DNA of 64,000 nt from Flavobacterium gyeonganense (lineage in GTDB: Bacteria > Bacteroidota > Bacteroidia > Flavobacteriales > Flavobacteriaceae): positions 372,001 through 436,000 of the forward strand of contig NZ_CP121112.1 in the NCBI RefSeq assembly GCF_029625295.1, given 5' to 3'. The notes beneath the pieces are model-generated. The model ran no database searches. It had not been told where the DNA came from and saw only the letters and a list, made by a program, of their open reading frames with translations. Of this stretch, positions 29,903-39,324 are shown in pieces. The position numbers and the translations under genes are program-made. Numbering within the stretch: the first letter of the stretch is position 1; every line of letters begins with the position of its first letter.

Positions 29903-32900
29903 ATGAAAAAAATTTTACATGCCTTACTGCTGTTCCTGGCCATCGCAGGATACTCGCAGGAAACCCGAACAATTACGGGAATAATACTGGACGAAAGCGA
30001 CAAATCCCCTATTCCGGGAGCTTCTATTTTTGTCGAAAACAATTCGATTTCCAATAAAACTTCAATGGCTGGAATTATTGAGAGTTCAACTATAGGAACT
30101 ACTACCGATTTTGATGGTAAATTTCAATTAAAAATAGCCAAAAATGTAACTTCCCTGAGAGTAACTTTTATGGGATATGTTTCTTATACTTTAGACCTTT
30201 CTGCACAGAGAGATTACACTATTAATTTAAAGTCTGAAACTGCAAAACTTCAGGAAGTTGTGGTTACAGGTTACCAAAAAATCGAGAAAAGAAAACTTAC
30301 TGCTGCGGTTTCTAAGATAGATATGGCTGCGATCCAGCAGACAGGGGTTTCCAGTATCGACCAGTTATTAGTAGGACAAATTGCCGGTGTTGCTGTAAGT
30401 ACACCATCCGGAGCACCTGGAGCACCTGCAAGAATCAGAATCAGGGGTACAGCTTCTCTTAATGGTACACAAGATCCTTTATGGGTACTTGATGGTTTGC
30501 CTTTAGAAGGAAATGAAGTTCCTAAAAACTTTGATAAGGATAATATCGACGTATTAAGCAACTACTCTATTTCTGGTTTAAACCCGGATGACATTAAAGA
30601 TATTACCATTTTAAAAGATGCAGCCGCAACAGCTATTTACGGAGCCCGTGCTGCAAATGGCGTAATTGTGGTAACTACTAAAAAAGGTAGGGCAGGTAAA
30701 ATGGTCGTAAGTTTCAACACAAACACTTTCATCACACAAAGACCTGATTTCTCTAAATTGAATTTGATGAATTCTTCTGAAAAAGTTGATTTGGAACTTG
30801 ACATGGCAAGCCGTGCGGATTTAACATACAGGGATACCGGTGGAGATATTACCCGCATCTTAAACGGATCTAACGAATTAGCAGCCTTCAGATCTGGAGG
30901 ATTCTCTTCTTTGAGCCCGGCAACTCAGCAATCTATCAATGATTTAAGAAATAACAATACAAACTGGGGTAACCTATTATATCAAACCGCGGTGAATACA
31001 CAGCATGGTTTAAGTTTATCCGGAGGTGGGGAAAAATCAGACTACTATTTTTCTGTAGGATACTATGATGAAAAAGGAACTACAGTTGGAACCGGTTTCA
31101 AGCGTTACAACTTAACCTTAAAAAACAACTTTGAGTTAACAGACAAATTTAAAATTGGTGTTGGAATTTTTGGTTCAGAAAGCAAAACATCATCTTATTT
31201 AACAGATACAGATTTGTTTACAAACCCTGCCAATTACTCAAGAAACGTAAACCCATATTTAACTCCATATAATGCTGATGGCAGTTATAAATATGATCAG
31301 GATATTGCGGGATACTCTGACCGTTATGTTCCTTTTAACATTCTGGAAGAAAGACAAAACACGTCTTATGATTTAAAGTCAAGAGCTGTAAAAGCTTTAT
31401 TTGATGCAGAATATAAAATAACAGACGCTCTAAAAGTTACTTCACAGTTAGGTTTACAATTAGACAATTCTTCAAGCGAAAAATTTGCTGATAAAGACAC
31501 GTATTACACCAGAAAACAAAAGGAAGGATCTCGTTACTTTAATAACGGAACCTACAAATATTTCCTTCCTGAAGGTGGTATTATTCAAAATTCCAACACA
31601 GACTTCTTCCAATATAACCTGAAAACAATGGTTAACTACAAGAAAACTTTAGCAGAGAAACATGAAATTGAAGCAATGGTTGGTAATGAATTAAGAAGAA
31701 GTTACACAACATTTGTAGGAACTAAAGGTTTTGGTTTTGATAAAAATAATTTGACTACTCAGCAAATTGTATTCCCTAATACAGATTTTTCTACGTATGA
31801 AATTTATAAAACCTATGTAAAAAATGAAAATGAGAATGCATTTGCTTCATTTTTTGCAACAGCAGCTTATACTTATAACAGAAAGTACAGTATATTTGGA
31901 AGTGTTAGATATGATGGTTCTGATTTATTTGGTGTAGATCCAAAATATAAATATTTACCACTTTGGTCAACATCTGCTTCATGGACAGTATCTGAAGAAG
32001 ATTTCTTAAAAGAAAACTTAACCCTTTCAAACCTTAGACTTCGTGCTTCTTATGGTTTACAAGGTAACATTGACAAGGGCACTTCTCCTTATGTAATGGG
32101 TAGAAATAATAGTGCAGTAATTCTACCTGGACAAACAGAGCCTGTAATTGTGATTGACAGTCCGCCTAATGACAAATTACGCTGGGAAAAAACTGAAAAC
32201 GTTAACCTTGGTGCTGACATAGGCCTTTTCAATAATCGTATCAGCATTGTAACTGATTTATACGGAAGAAAAAGTTCTGACTTAATAGGATTAAGAGCAC
32301 TTCCTTTAGAAAATGGTTTTGAATATAGCAACTTAAACTGGGCACAAGTAAGTAATAAAGGTTACGAGATTACTTTGTCTACTAAAAACATTGATCGTCC
32401 CAACTTTAAATGGAATACAAGCATTAACTTTTCTCACAACAAAAGTAATGTTGACCGTATAGAAGTTCGTGATACTGATTACATGCCAAGCAGAGAAGGT
32501 CTTCCAGTAAATGCAGTATTCGGATTTAAAACAAACGGTATTGACGAGAACGGATATCCTTTGTTCGTAAATAAAAACGGAGAAACAGTAAATACACAGA
32601 CCTTTTTTGGATTATTCGATCCTTTTGCTGACTTTTTCCCTGGAGAACTTACACAATCAAGTTTAACTGCCAGTGAATTTAGAAATTTGTTTACTTATTT
32701 AGGAGACAGAGATCCAAAATTTACAGGTGGTATTACTAACACATTTAAAGTAAGCAATTTTGACTTAACCATAGCAGCATCTTTCAATATTAAACAGACT
32801 GTTACAAAAACACCTCCATACAACGGAACACTCGTAGACAGAGGTCAAAATTACAGCAGGGATATTTTAGACGCATGGTCTCCAACCAATACATCATCTA

Positions 32901-33241
32901 ATTTACCTGGAATTACAAGTAAAGATTCTGGAACCGGTGATTCTTACATGGCCTATTTGTGGTATTCAGGACAAAATCAAATAACTACTTACAATTATTT
33001 AGATACATGGACAAGTGAAATGAGTTATATGAGATTGAGCAGTATGCGTTTGGGATATACTTTCCCTAAAACAATTACAGATTATCTTAATATTCAAAGC
33101 ATCAGATTTAATGTTGAGGCAAGAAACTTATTCGTAATTAGTTCTGACTATAAAGGTTATTTTGACCCGGAAACTTTCGGAAACATCTATGCTCAACCAG
33201 TTCCTAAGTCATTTACTTTAGGATGTAATGTAACTTTCTAA
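29903..33241 (+). CDS. SusC/RagA-family TonB-dependent outer membrane transporter
   Basis: The 1112-residue protein has a signal peptide (LHALLLFLAIAGYSQ), a CarboxypepD_reg-like domain (about 22-110, with DESDKSPIPGASIFVENN), a TonB plug (EVVVTGYQKIEKRKLTAAVS, IRIRGTASLNGTQDPLWVLDG, ILKDAAATAIYGARAANGVI) and a large beta-barrel. It ends in a terminal Phe (CNVTF), typical of outer membrane barrels. It takes up a nutrient with the lipoprotein SusD encoded 12 bp downstream. The protease upstream makes peptides a plausible substrate, as for RagAB, but this is inference. Confidence 0.95.
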   Translation: MKKILHALLLFLAIAGYSQETRTITGIILDESDKSPIPGASIFVENNSISNKTSMAGIIESSTIGTTTDFDGKFQLKIAKNVTSLRVTFMGYVSYTLDLSAQRDYTINLKSETAKLQEVVVTGYQKIEKRKLTAAVSKIDMAAIQQTGVSSIDQLLVGQIAGVAVSTPSGAPGAPARIRIRGTASLNGTQDPLWVLDGLPLEGNEVPKNFDKDNIDVLSNYSISGLNPDDIKDITILKDAAATAIYGARAANGVIVVTTKKGRAGKMVVSFNTNTFITQRPDFSKLNLMNSSEKVDLELDMASRADLTYRDTGGDITRILNGSNELAAFRSGGFSSLSPATQQSINDLRNNNTNWGNLLYQTAVNTQHGLSLSGGGEKSDYYFSVGYYDEKGTTVGTGFKRYNLTLKNNFELTDKFKIGVGIFGSESKTSSYLTDTDLFTNPANYSRNVNPYLTPYNADGSYKYDQDIAGYSDRYVPFNILEERQNTSYDLKSRAVKALFDAEYKITDALKVTSQLGLQLDNSSSEKFADKDTYYTRKQKEGSRYFNNGTYKYFLPEGGIIQNSNTDFFQYNLKTMVNYKKTLAEKHEIEAMVGNELRRSYTTFVGTKGFGFDKNNLTTQQIVFPNTDFSTYEIYKTYVKNENENAFASFFATAAYTYNRKYSIFGSVRYDGSDLFGVDPKYKYLPLWSTSASWTVSEEDFLKENLTLSNLRLRASYGLQGNIDKGTSPYVMGRNNSAVILPGQTEPVIVIDSPPNDKLRWEKTENVNLGADIGLFNNRISIVTDLYGRKSSDLIGLRALPLENGFEYSNLNWAQVSNKGYEITLSTKNIDRPNFKWNTSINFSHNKSNVDRIEVRDTDYMPSREGLPVNAVFGFKTNGIDENGYPLFVNKNGETVNTQTFFGLFDPFADFFPGELTQSSLTASEFRNLFTYLGDRDPKFTGGITNTFKVSNFDLTIAASFNIKQTVTKTPPYNGTLVDRGQNYSRDILDAWSPTNTSSNLPGITSKDSGTGDSYMAYLWYSGQNQITTYNYLDTWTSEMSYMRLSSMRLGYTFPKTITDYLNIQSIRFNVEARNLFVISSDYKGYFDPETFGNIYAQPVPKSFTLGCNVTF

Positions 33242-33253
33242 TAACAATTAAAG

Positions 33254-34573
33254 ATGAAAAAAATCTCAAAATATATACTACTTTTTGTTGCTGCTATGGC
33301 TGTAACAAGCTGCGATGATTATCTGGATATCCAACCGGTAGGGCGTGTTATTCCGGAAACGTTAGATCAATATCGTGCAGTTTTAACCAAAGGATACCAC
33401 ACTTACCCTCAACACAAATCTTTAACAGCAGTTCGTACAGATGAATTGGCTTTAAATGAATTTAGTGACGATATAATTTATTACCGCGATATTTATATCT
33501 GGAAAGATGCTAATCCTGATCGTATCACGACCACTTTTCATTATCAGGATCTTTACACGGTAATTTTTTATACAAATGTTATTATCAATGAAGCTTCTAA
33601 AAAATTGGAAGTGTCAGAAGAAAGAAACCAACTAATTGGAGAAGCTTATGCTTTAAGAGCAATGGCTTACTTTGATTTGGTTAACCTTTTCGGAAAACAT
33701 TACAATGCAGCAACAGCTGCTACAGATAAGGGGGTACCATTAGCACTAGAGATTGATTTAGAGCAGGCTTTCGTTCCTCAAAGTGTTGAAGTAATTTACA
33801 ATCAAATTATTTCAGATACCAACAAAGCTGAAGAAATGATCAATTTAAATACGCAGCCAACTGGTAAAAATTATCGTTTTTCGAAAGCAGCTTTATACGC
33901 TTTTGAAAGCCGCATTTACTTATATCAGCAACAATGGCAAAAATCGTTTGACGCTGCAGAAAAAGCTTTAGCAATCAATAATGCATTAATTGACTTAAAA
34001 GCCACTCCTGCTTTGGCTACAAAATACACTTCTGTTGAGTCTGTCTTAGCTCTTGAGGATGGATTAATCAATAATCTAAAAGGTACTGTATATGCATCAG
34101 CGGATTTAATAGCATCGTACAATAAAACAACTGATTTACGTTTTCCTCTTTATTTTTTAGCAAGCGGAAGCCGTTACAGAATTCAAAAAGGGGGCAACGA
34201 TGACCAAAGATGCTCTTTCAGAACTTCTGAATTATATCTTACAAAAGCAGAAACTTCAGTAAAACTGAATAAAATTTCTGATGCTAAAACAACTGTTTTA
34301 AGTTTCATCAAAAACAGATATACAGCAACAGCATATGCACAGCTTGAAAGCAATGTTAATGCTATGAATACTGTAGATTTAACAAACTTCATTTTAGAAG
34401 AAAGACACCGTGAGTTTGCTGTTGAAGGACAACGCTGGTTTGATTTAAGGAGAACTTCCCAAAAACAAATCGTTCACACTTTCAATGGAGAAAATTATAC
34501 ATTAATACAAAACGATCCGCGCTATACCATTCCTTACCCGGCAAACGCGAGATTAAACAATCCAAATCTATAA
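33254..34573 (+). CDS. SusD/RagB-family nutrient-binding lipoprotein
   Basis: The 439-residue protein has a lipoprotein signal (ILLFVAAMAVTSCDDYLDI), so it sits on the outer face of the outer membrane as the lid of the SusC transporter. SusD features include GEAYALRAMAYFDLVNLFGKHY (about 128-149), a TPR-like middle, and the C-terminal ILEERHREFAVEGQRWFDLRR. It is shorter than many SusD proteins (often about 500) but appears complete. A strong terminator ends the operon. Confidence 0.94.
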   Translation: MKKISKYILLFVAAMAVTSCDDYLDIQPVGRVIPETLDQYRAVLTKGYHTYPQHKSLTAVRTDELALNEFSDDIIYYRDIYIWKDANPDRITTTFHYQDLYTVIFYTNVIINEASKKLEVSEERNQLIGEAYALRAMAYFDLVNLFGKHYNAATAATDKGVPLALEIDLEQAFVPQSVEVIYNQIISDTNKAEEMINLNTQPTGKNYRFSKAALYAFESRIYLYQQQWQKSFDAAEKALAINNALIDLKATPALATKYTSVESVLALEDGLINNLKGTVYASADLIASYNKTTDLRFPLYFLASGSRYRIQKGGNDDQRCSFRTSELYLTKAETSVKLNKISDAKTTVLSFIKNRYTATAYAQLESNVNAMNTVDLTNFILEERHREFAVEGQRWFDLRRTSQKQIVHTFNGENYTLIQNDPRYTIPYPANARLNNPNL

Positions 34574-34595
34574 TTACCTATTATTGTTTTTGCAA

Positions 34596-34626
34596 AAGGG
34601 TCCAGTTTTAAACTGGGCCTTTTTTG
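34596..34626 (+). terminator. Terminator of the SusCD operon
   Basis: AAGGGTCCAGTTT pairs with AAACTGGGCCTT (with one wobble), followed by T6. Confidence 0.88.
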
Positions 34627-34749
34627 TTAATTTAAAATAAATAAAAATATTTCGACTTTAAATAATTATAAACCTTAACTAAATATATTTGCAAAAATTT
34701 AAAAGCAGCTTCTCAGGATTGCAGCTTCAGTAACTTTACTTTCAAAAGA

Positions 34750-35514
34750 ATGAAAATTGCCATTGTTGAAGATGAACATCTTGCTTCAAGTTATTTACAA
34801 TCCATTTTAGGGCAGCAGGATGTTTTACCAATAACTCAGGCTACCGTTTTAAAATCTGTAAAAGAAGCTGTTGCATTTTTTAACGAAAACAATGTCGACT
34901 TGGCTTTTATGGACATTCATCTAGGTGACGGAAAAAGCCTTGAAATTTTCGAGAAAGCCACGGTTTCCTGTCCGGTTATTTTTATTACCGCATATGATTC
35001 ATATGCTATTTCAGTTTTTAAGCATTTTACGATTGATTATCTTTTAAAGCCTTTCGAAGAGCAGGAACTTTTAGAAGCCTTAATCAAGTTCCAAAAAATC
35101 AAAGACAGCTTCAATACCGATGCAACCCTGCAGTCGCTTGTAGCAATAGAAAGTCCTGAAACATCTAAGATACAACGTCATTTTCTGGTGAATTACGGCT
35201 ATAAGCTGATTTCGATAAATGAAACAGAAATCACTTATTTTGCCGCCTCCGGAAAGCATCTGTTTATTTATACTAAATCGGGAAATAGTTACTTATACGA
35301 TAATACACTTACAGATATAATTCACGCTCTTGATCCTTTTTTATTCTTTAAAGTAAACCGGAAATATATCGTAAGCAGAAAAATTATCAAGGAAGTTGTA
35401 AAACATTCCAATCAGAAAATCGAATTGATTCTTACTGTCCCCGCTATAGAAAACGATCCTATTATAATTAGTAAAAAAGAAATAAATAATTTTAAAAACT
35501 GGCTCGACCAATAA
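34750..35514 (+). CDS. LytTR-type response regulator
   Basis: The 254-residue protein has a receiver domain with acidic pocket EDE at residues 7-9, phospho-acceptor D55 in AFMDIHLGDG and the Lys in YLLKPFEEQE. A LytTR DNA-binding domain follows (about 145-254) with HFLVNYGYKLISI, ITYFAASGKHLFIYT and FFKVNRKYIVS. It is the likely partner of the LytS-type kinase at 25622. A TATATTTG box at 34684-34691 could be its promoter, so it is transcribed apart from the SusCD genes. Confidence 0.92.
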   Translation: MKIAIVEDEHLASSYLQSILGQQDVLPITQATVLKSVKEAVAFFNENNVDLAFMDIHLGDGKSLEIFEKATVSCPVIFITAYDSYAISVFKHFTIDYLLKPFEEQELLEALIKFQKIKDSFNTDATLQSLVAIESPETSKIQRHFLVNYGYKLISINETEITYFAASGKHLFIYTKSGNSYLYDNTLTDIIHALDPFLFFKVNRKYIVSRKIIKEVVKHSNQKIELILTVPAIENDPIIISKKEINNFKNWLDQ

Positions 35515-35722
35515 AATCAGGCATATAATTCCTAAAATAGATACTGGAATATATCTAAAAAAGCATTTAATTATGTTAATTCCTGTATTTAACTGACAAA
35601 TACAGCACCATATTCTTTGTAAAAGTTAAAAAAGCGTTATAAGAATCATAAATTTTACACTTCATATTCAGGCAAATAGCTTTTTTTTCTTTGAAATTGT
35701 ATCTTTGGAATAATAGAATTAA

Positions 35723-36319
35723 ATGCAAAAGAATATGCCACAGATTAGATTTTATCCAAATGAAGAATTCAAAGAAATAGATATTAATGAGTCTTTACAA
35801 TTTAGATATGCCATTTCAAACAAAGGAAGATTAGTTAGCTTTACAGATGAGATACAAAACGGACGTCTTTTAAAAGGCGGACTGAGCGACGGATATCCTA
35901 CTTTTCGTTTCAAAATCAGACAGGATGATAAAATTGTCAATAAATACCTTTTTCTCTACAAATTAGTTGCCCACTATTTTCTTCCAAAACAATCTGAAGA
36001 ACAAACCTATGTCCTTCATCTGGATTATGTACGAAACAACGATCATGTGAACAACCTGCGCTGGGCTACGAGAGAAGAAATGATAGCGCACAGCCGTAAA
36101 AGCCCACACGTTATTCAGGCTAAAAAGAACCTCATTGAACACAATATAAAATCAGACGGCAGAAAACTGACTACTACCAAAGTAATGCTGATCAAAAAAA
36201 TATTAGCCCGTCCCGAGCAAAAAACACGCCTTAAAATGATTGCCAAACAATTTGGGGTTAGTGAAATGCAGATCAGAAGAATTGCCAGCGGCGAAAACTG
36301 GGGACATGTAAAAATTTAA
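35723..36319 (+). CDS. NUMOD4/HNH-type protein with C-terminal HTH
   Basis: The 198-residue protein starts with a NUMOD4-like segment (FRYAISNKGRLVSF). An HNH-like part follows with YKLVAHYFLP, and HLDYVRNNDHVNNLRWAT resembles the usual H-x-D-x-n-NN-x-x-NL-x-W. The C-terminal part is a helix-turn-helix (LKMIAKQFGVSEMQIRRIASG). HNH proteins of this kind often come from homing endonucleases or phages, but single copies also sit in flavobacterial core genomes. Whether it cuts DNA is uncertain, since not all HNH residues are clear. A TATCTTTG box lies at 35700. Confidence 0.75.
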   Translation: MQKNMPQIRFYPNEEFKEIDINESLQFRYAISNKGRLVSFTDEIQNGRLLKGGLSDGYPTFRFKIRQDDKIVNKYLFLYKLVAHYFLPKQSEEQTYVLHLDYVRNNDHVNNLRWATREEMIAHSRKSPHVIQAKKNLIEHNIKSDGRKLTTTKVMLIKKILARPEQKTRLKMIAKQFGVSEMQIRRIASGENWGHVKI

Positions 36320-36347
36320 TGGTGAATTATTAATATATCACGATTAC

Positions 36348-36390
36348 CAAAGTCTAAGAGCTGTAAAAGTTCCTGGACTTTGTTTTTTTT
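36348..36390 (+). terminator. Terminator of HNH-type gene
   Basis: CCAAAGTC pairs with GACTTTG across a long loop, followed by T8. The loop is large (about 21 nt), so it is moderately convincing. Confidence 0.6.
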
Positions 36391-36427
36391 GAAACGCCTT
36401 TATTTTTCAGATTTATATTCAAAATTT

Positions 36428-36471
36428 TAATTTACAATTCATAATTCACAATTTACAATTAACAATTCCCT
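36428..36471. repeat. Short tandem AT-rich repeat upstream of lpdA
   Basis: Variants of TTTACAATTCA / TAATTCACAA occur four times in tandem. This repeat type is frequent between flavobacterial genes. The rest of the 318-bp gap before lpdA shows nothing else I can identify. Confidence 0.6.
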
Positions 36472-36637
36472 CATTTTCTGTGAAAAGATTAAAATTTCCA
36501 ATCGTAAAAACAATTTTACAAGTGTTTTTTAAAATAAATCCTTAAATTCGCAGGCACAAATAATCGTGAATTATTGAAATTGGGTTTCGGAAAAACGACC
36601 CTTAATTTCAATAATAAAACTAAAAAGCAAAAATAAA

Positions 36638-38025
36638 ATGAAATACGACGTTATTGTTTTAGGAAGTGGTCCCGGCGGATATGTAACAGCCATCAGAGCA
36701 TCACAATTAGGCTTTAAAGTAGCCGTAGTTGAAAAAGAAAACTTAGGTGGTGTATGCTTAAACTGGGGATGTATCCCAACAAAAGCATTACTAAAATCGG
36801 CTCAGGTTTTTGATTATTTAAAACATGCTTCTGATTACGGATTAACCGTTTCTGAATTCGATAAAGATTTCCCTGCAGTTATCCAACGCAGCCGTGGAGT
36901 TGCAGAAGGAATGAGCAAAGGAGTTACTTTCCTGATGAAAAAAACAAAATCGATGTTATTGAAGGTTTCGGAAAACTGAAACCTGGAAAAAAACTTGACG
37001 TTACAGATAAAGACAATAAAGTTACAGAATATAGTGCAGACCATATCATTATTGCTACAGGAGCACGTTCACGCGAATTACCAAACCTGCCTCAGGATGG
37101 TGTAAAAGTAATTGGTTACCGTCAGGCAATGACTTTGCCAACACAGCCAAAATCTATGATCATTGTAGGTTCAGGTGCAATTGGAGTTGAGTTCGCTCAC
37201 TTTTACAACTCAATGGGAACAGATGTTACTATTGTAGAATTTATGCCAAATGTAGTACCGGTGGAAGACGAAGATATCTCAAAACAATTTGAAAAATCTT
37301 TGAAAAAAGCAGGTATCAAAGTAATGACCAACTCTTCTGTAGAGAAATTAGATACTTCAGGAGCAGGTGTTAAAGCAACAGTAAAAACAGCTAAAGGAGA
37401 AGAAATCCTTGAAGCAGACATCGTACTTTCTGCAGTTGGAATCAAAACCAACATCGAAAATATCGGTTTAGAAGAAGTGGGTATTGCTGTAGACCGTGAT
37501 AAAATCTTAGTAAACGCTTTCAATGCAACCAACATTCCTGGTTATTACGCCATTGGAGACGTTACTCCGGGTCAGGCTTTGGCTCACGTAGCTTCTGCTG
37601 AAGGAATCAACTGTGTAGAAAAGATCAAAGGTTTACACGTAGATCCAATCGATTACGGAAACGTTCCGGGTTGTACGTATGCAACTCCTGAAATCGCTTC
37701 TGTTGGTTTAACAGAAAAACAGGCTAAAGAAAAAGGATACGAATTAAAAATTGGTAAATTCCCATTCTCAGCTTCAGGAAAAGCAAAAGCTGCCGGAAAT
37801 GCTGACGGATTCGTAAAAGTAATCTTTGATGCTAAATACGGAGAATGGTTAGGATGCCACATGATTGGTGCAGGAGTTACAGACATGATTGCGGAAGCTG
37901 TCGTAGCCCGTAAACTGGAAACTACAGGTCACGAAATCCTGAAATCGATCCACCCTCACCCAACCATGAGCGAGGCAGTTATGGAAGCGGTTGCAGATGC
38001 TTACGGCGAAGTAATTCACTTGTAA
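36638..38025 (+). CDS. lpdA: Dihydrolipoyl dehydrogenase, one frameshift
   Basis: This flavoenzyme (E3) reoxidises dihydrolipoamide in the pyruvate, 2-oxoglutarate and branched-chain dehydrogenase complexes. The corrected product has 462 residues, the expected length. Visible are the FAD motif VIVLGSGPGGYV, the redox disulfide GGVCLNWGCIPTK, the NAD motif IIVGSGAIGVEF, YAIGDVTPG and the C-terminal catalytic HPHPTMSE. The frame breaks in the A run 36938-36944 (seven A where eight are needed), which separates KKTKSM from the expected KKNKIDVIEGFGKL. Central metabolism should need this gene, so a sequencing error is more likely than true loss. Confidence 0.94.
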
Positions 38026-38064
38026 AATACCGTTTTACGGTTACATATAATTTTCAATTTAAGA

Positions 38065-38097
38065 AATCCGGTTTGTACAGACAGACCGGATTTTTTT
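38065..38097 (+). terminator. Terminator of lpdA
   Basis: AATCCGGTTTGT pairs with ACAGACCGGATT (imperfect), followed by T7. The same hairpin type starts each copy of the repeat family described for this island. Confidence 0.8.
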
Positions 38098-38098
38098 A

Positions 38099-38320
38099 TA
38101 GGCATGCCCCGCAGAAAAAGCAGGTCGGGCTATTCGCTAAATTCCCGATTAACAAAAACTACGGCTAAAAAGCCTTGTTTTTCTAAACCGGGAGATACCG
38201 CTGCTATCCCTCATGCGGGCATCCGGTTTCATGATTGAATTATTCCTTAATATTAAGAAGTTGTTCCAAGCAAGAATCCTTTTTTAAGATTTATAGGAAA
38301 TTATCATATATTTGAGAACC
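38099..38320. repeat. Island repeat copy 1 (REP-like element plus promoter-like tail)
   Basis: A GGCATGCCCCGCAGAAAAAG block leads to GTCGGGCTATTCGCTAAATTC, an inverted pair (CCCGATT...AAACCGGG around AAAACTACGGCTAAAAAGCC) and GATACCGCTGCTATCCCTCATGCGG. A tail ends in ATTATCATATATTTG, which contains the -7-like box TATATTTG. Parts recur at 44301, 45991, 47442 and 54598/56101, and inverted at 50930. Confidence 0.8.
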
Positions 38321-39052
38321 ATAAAATCTGAAACAAACCCCGAAAAATTAAAAAAATTGACAAAAAACATATATAAAGAATATTTTGAGACGCTAAAATC
38401 TTATCTGACGATTCTTGACATTGATAAAGATGAAAGAGTTGTTGGTTGTTCTGAAGAAGAAATCGATAGCCTTAAGTCTACAAAAGGAAATTTTCCGATT
38501 GTATATGAGGAATATCTTCGGAATATTGGTAAAAAATTTTTGTTTGAATTCATGGATGCTGAAGATATGGCATTTGAAGACTTAGATTATATAAATGAAT
38601 TTGCAGAGGAAGTATTTGAAAATAATTCTTTAAAACCCAAAAAGGAGTTTTTAGTAATATCAGAAAGAAGAAGTGATTATATTTCTTTAATTTTTACCGG
38701 AGAAGAGAATCCTCCAGTTTGGATAATGAGTGAATATTGGGATGAAAGTGATGGAGAAAATTTATCAGTTAGAACAGAATCCTTTACCGATTTAATGAAT
38801 GCATTTTTTAGAAAAACATTACAAAACCAAACAGCATCTTTTCATTTTGTTTCAAATGAAATCAAAGATTCTGAAACCTATATCAGGAATAAATACATTG
38901 CCTGGGCGAAAGGGTTAAACGAAATAGTATCAAAAATTGATCTGTATAGAACTGAAAATCATCTGGTTCGTCAGCTTAACGAATATTTACTGGATTATTA
39001 CATACCAAATAAAAATACTTTTTTTGAAATTTTAAAGGAGAGGAAAACATAA
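38312..39052 (+). CDS. SMI1/KNR4 (SUKH) family protein
   Basis: The 246-residue cytoplasmic protein carries a SUKH-type core (VVGCSEEEIDSLKSTKGNFPIVYEEYLRNIGK split around residues 45-80, then LVISERRSDYISLIF and PPVWIM). SUKH proteins are widespread as immunity proteins against secreted polymorphic toxins. No toxin gene is next to it, so it would be an orphan. The TTG at 38312 lies inside the TATATTTG box of the repeat copy. If that box is the promoter, the start must be later, and TTG at 38357 is the next option. Confidence 0.75.
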   Translation: MRTIKSETNPEKLKKLTKNIYKEYFETLKSYLTILDIDKDERVVGCSEEEIDSLKSTKGNFPIVYEEYLRNIGKKFLFEFMDAEDMAFEDLDYINEFAEEVFENNSLKPKKEFLVISERRSDYISLIFTGEENPPVWIMSEYWDESDGENLSVRTESFTDLMNAFFRKTLQNQTASFHFVSNEIKDSETYIRNKYIAWAKGLNEIVSKIDLYRTENHLVRQLNEYLLDYYIPNKNTFFEILKERKT

Positions 39053-39065
39053 TAGGCTAGCAAAG

Positions 39066-39087
39066 AAGAAGAAGAAGAAGAAGAAAG
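39066..39087. repeat. AAG trinucleotide repeat
   Basis: About seven AAG units in tandem after the SUKH gene. There is no ORF around them long enough to matter; such tracts can change length by slippage. Confidence 0.7.
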
Positions 39088-39189
39088 ATAAGCCTAGTAA
39101 ATAACAAACTAGACTAGAAGCTAATGTAAATACTATTGAAAGAAAGGAAACACTTTTAGAAAAGTTTTTTTTATCTCTTTAAATAAAAC

Positions 39190-39305
39190 TGCACAACAGT
39201 GGTTTGGCGCGATTGCTGGTTTTTATTTTTATGTGTTCATGAAAAACGTTTATCTTTAGCAGAAAATAATCCGTTCGCTGGCATCGAAGCTACGGAACGT
39301 TAGTA
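39190..39305. other. Possible attC-like cassette boundary
   Basis: The 116-bp stretch from AACAGTGGTTTGGCGCGATTG to CTACGGAACGTTAGTAG ends in the same CGGAACGTTAG that ends the cassette site at 60850. The start resembles the AACAGC-GGTTTG opening of such sites. A matching CTAAC after the following gene was not found, so this may be a remnant. Confidence 0.35.
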
Positions 39306-39324
39306 GCAAGCAGAAATTTCTCCG

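Noticed and set aside
36638-38025. lpdA as a true pseudogene
   Set aside because: There is a single missing A in a seven-A run, all catalytic motifs are intact, and many similar homopolymer indels occur in this window.
39066-39087. AAG repeats as a CRISPR-like or coding repeat
   Set aside because: It is a plain trinucleotide tract without spacers and without a surrounding ORF.
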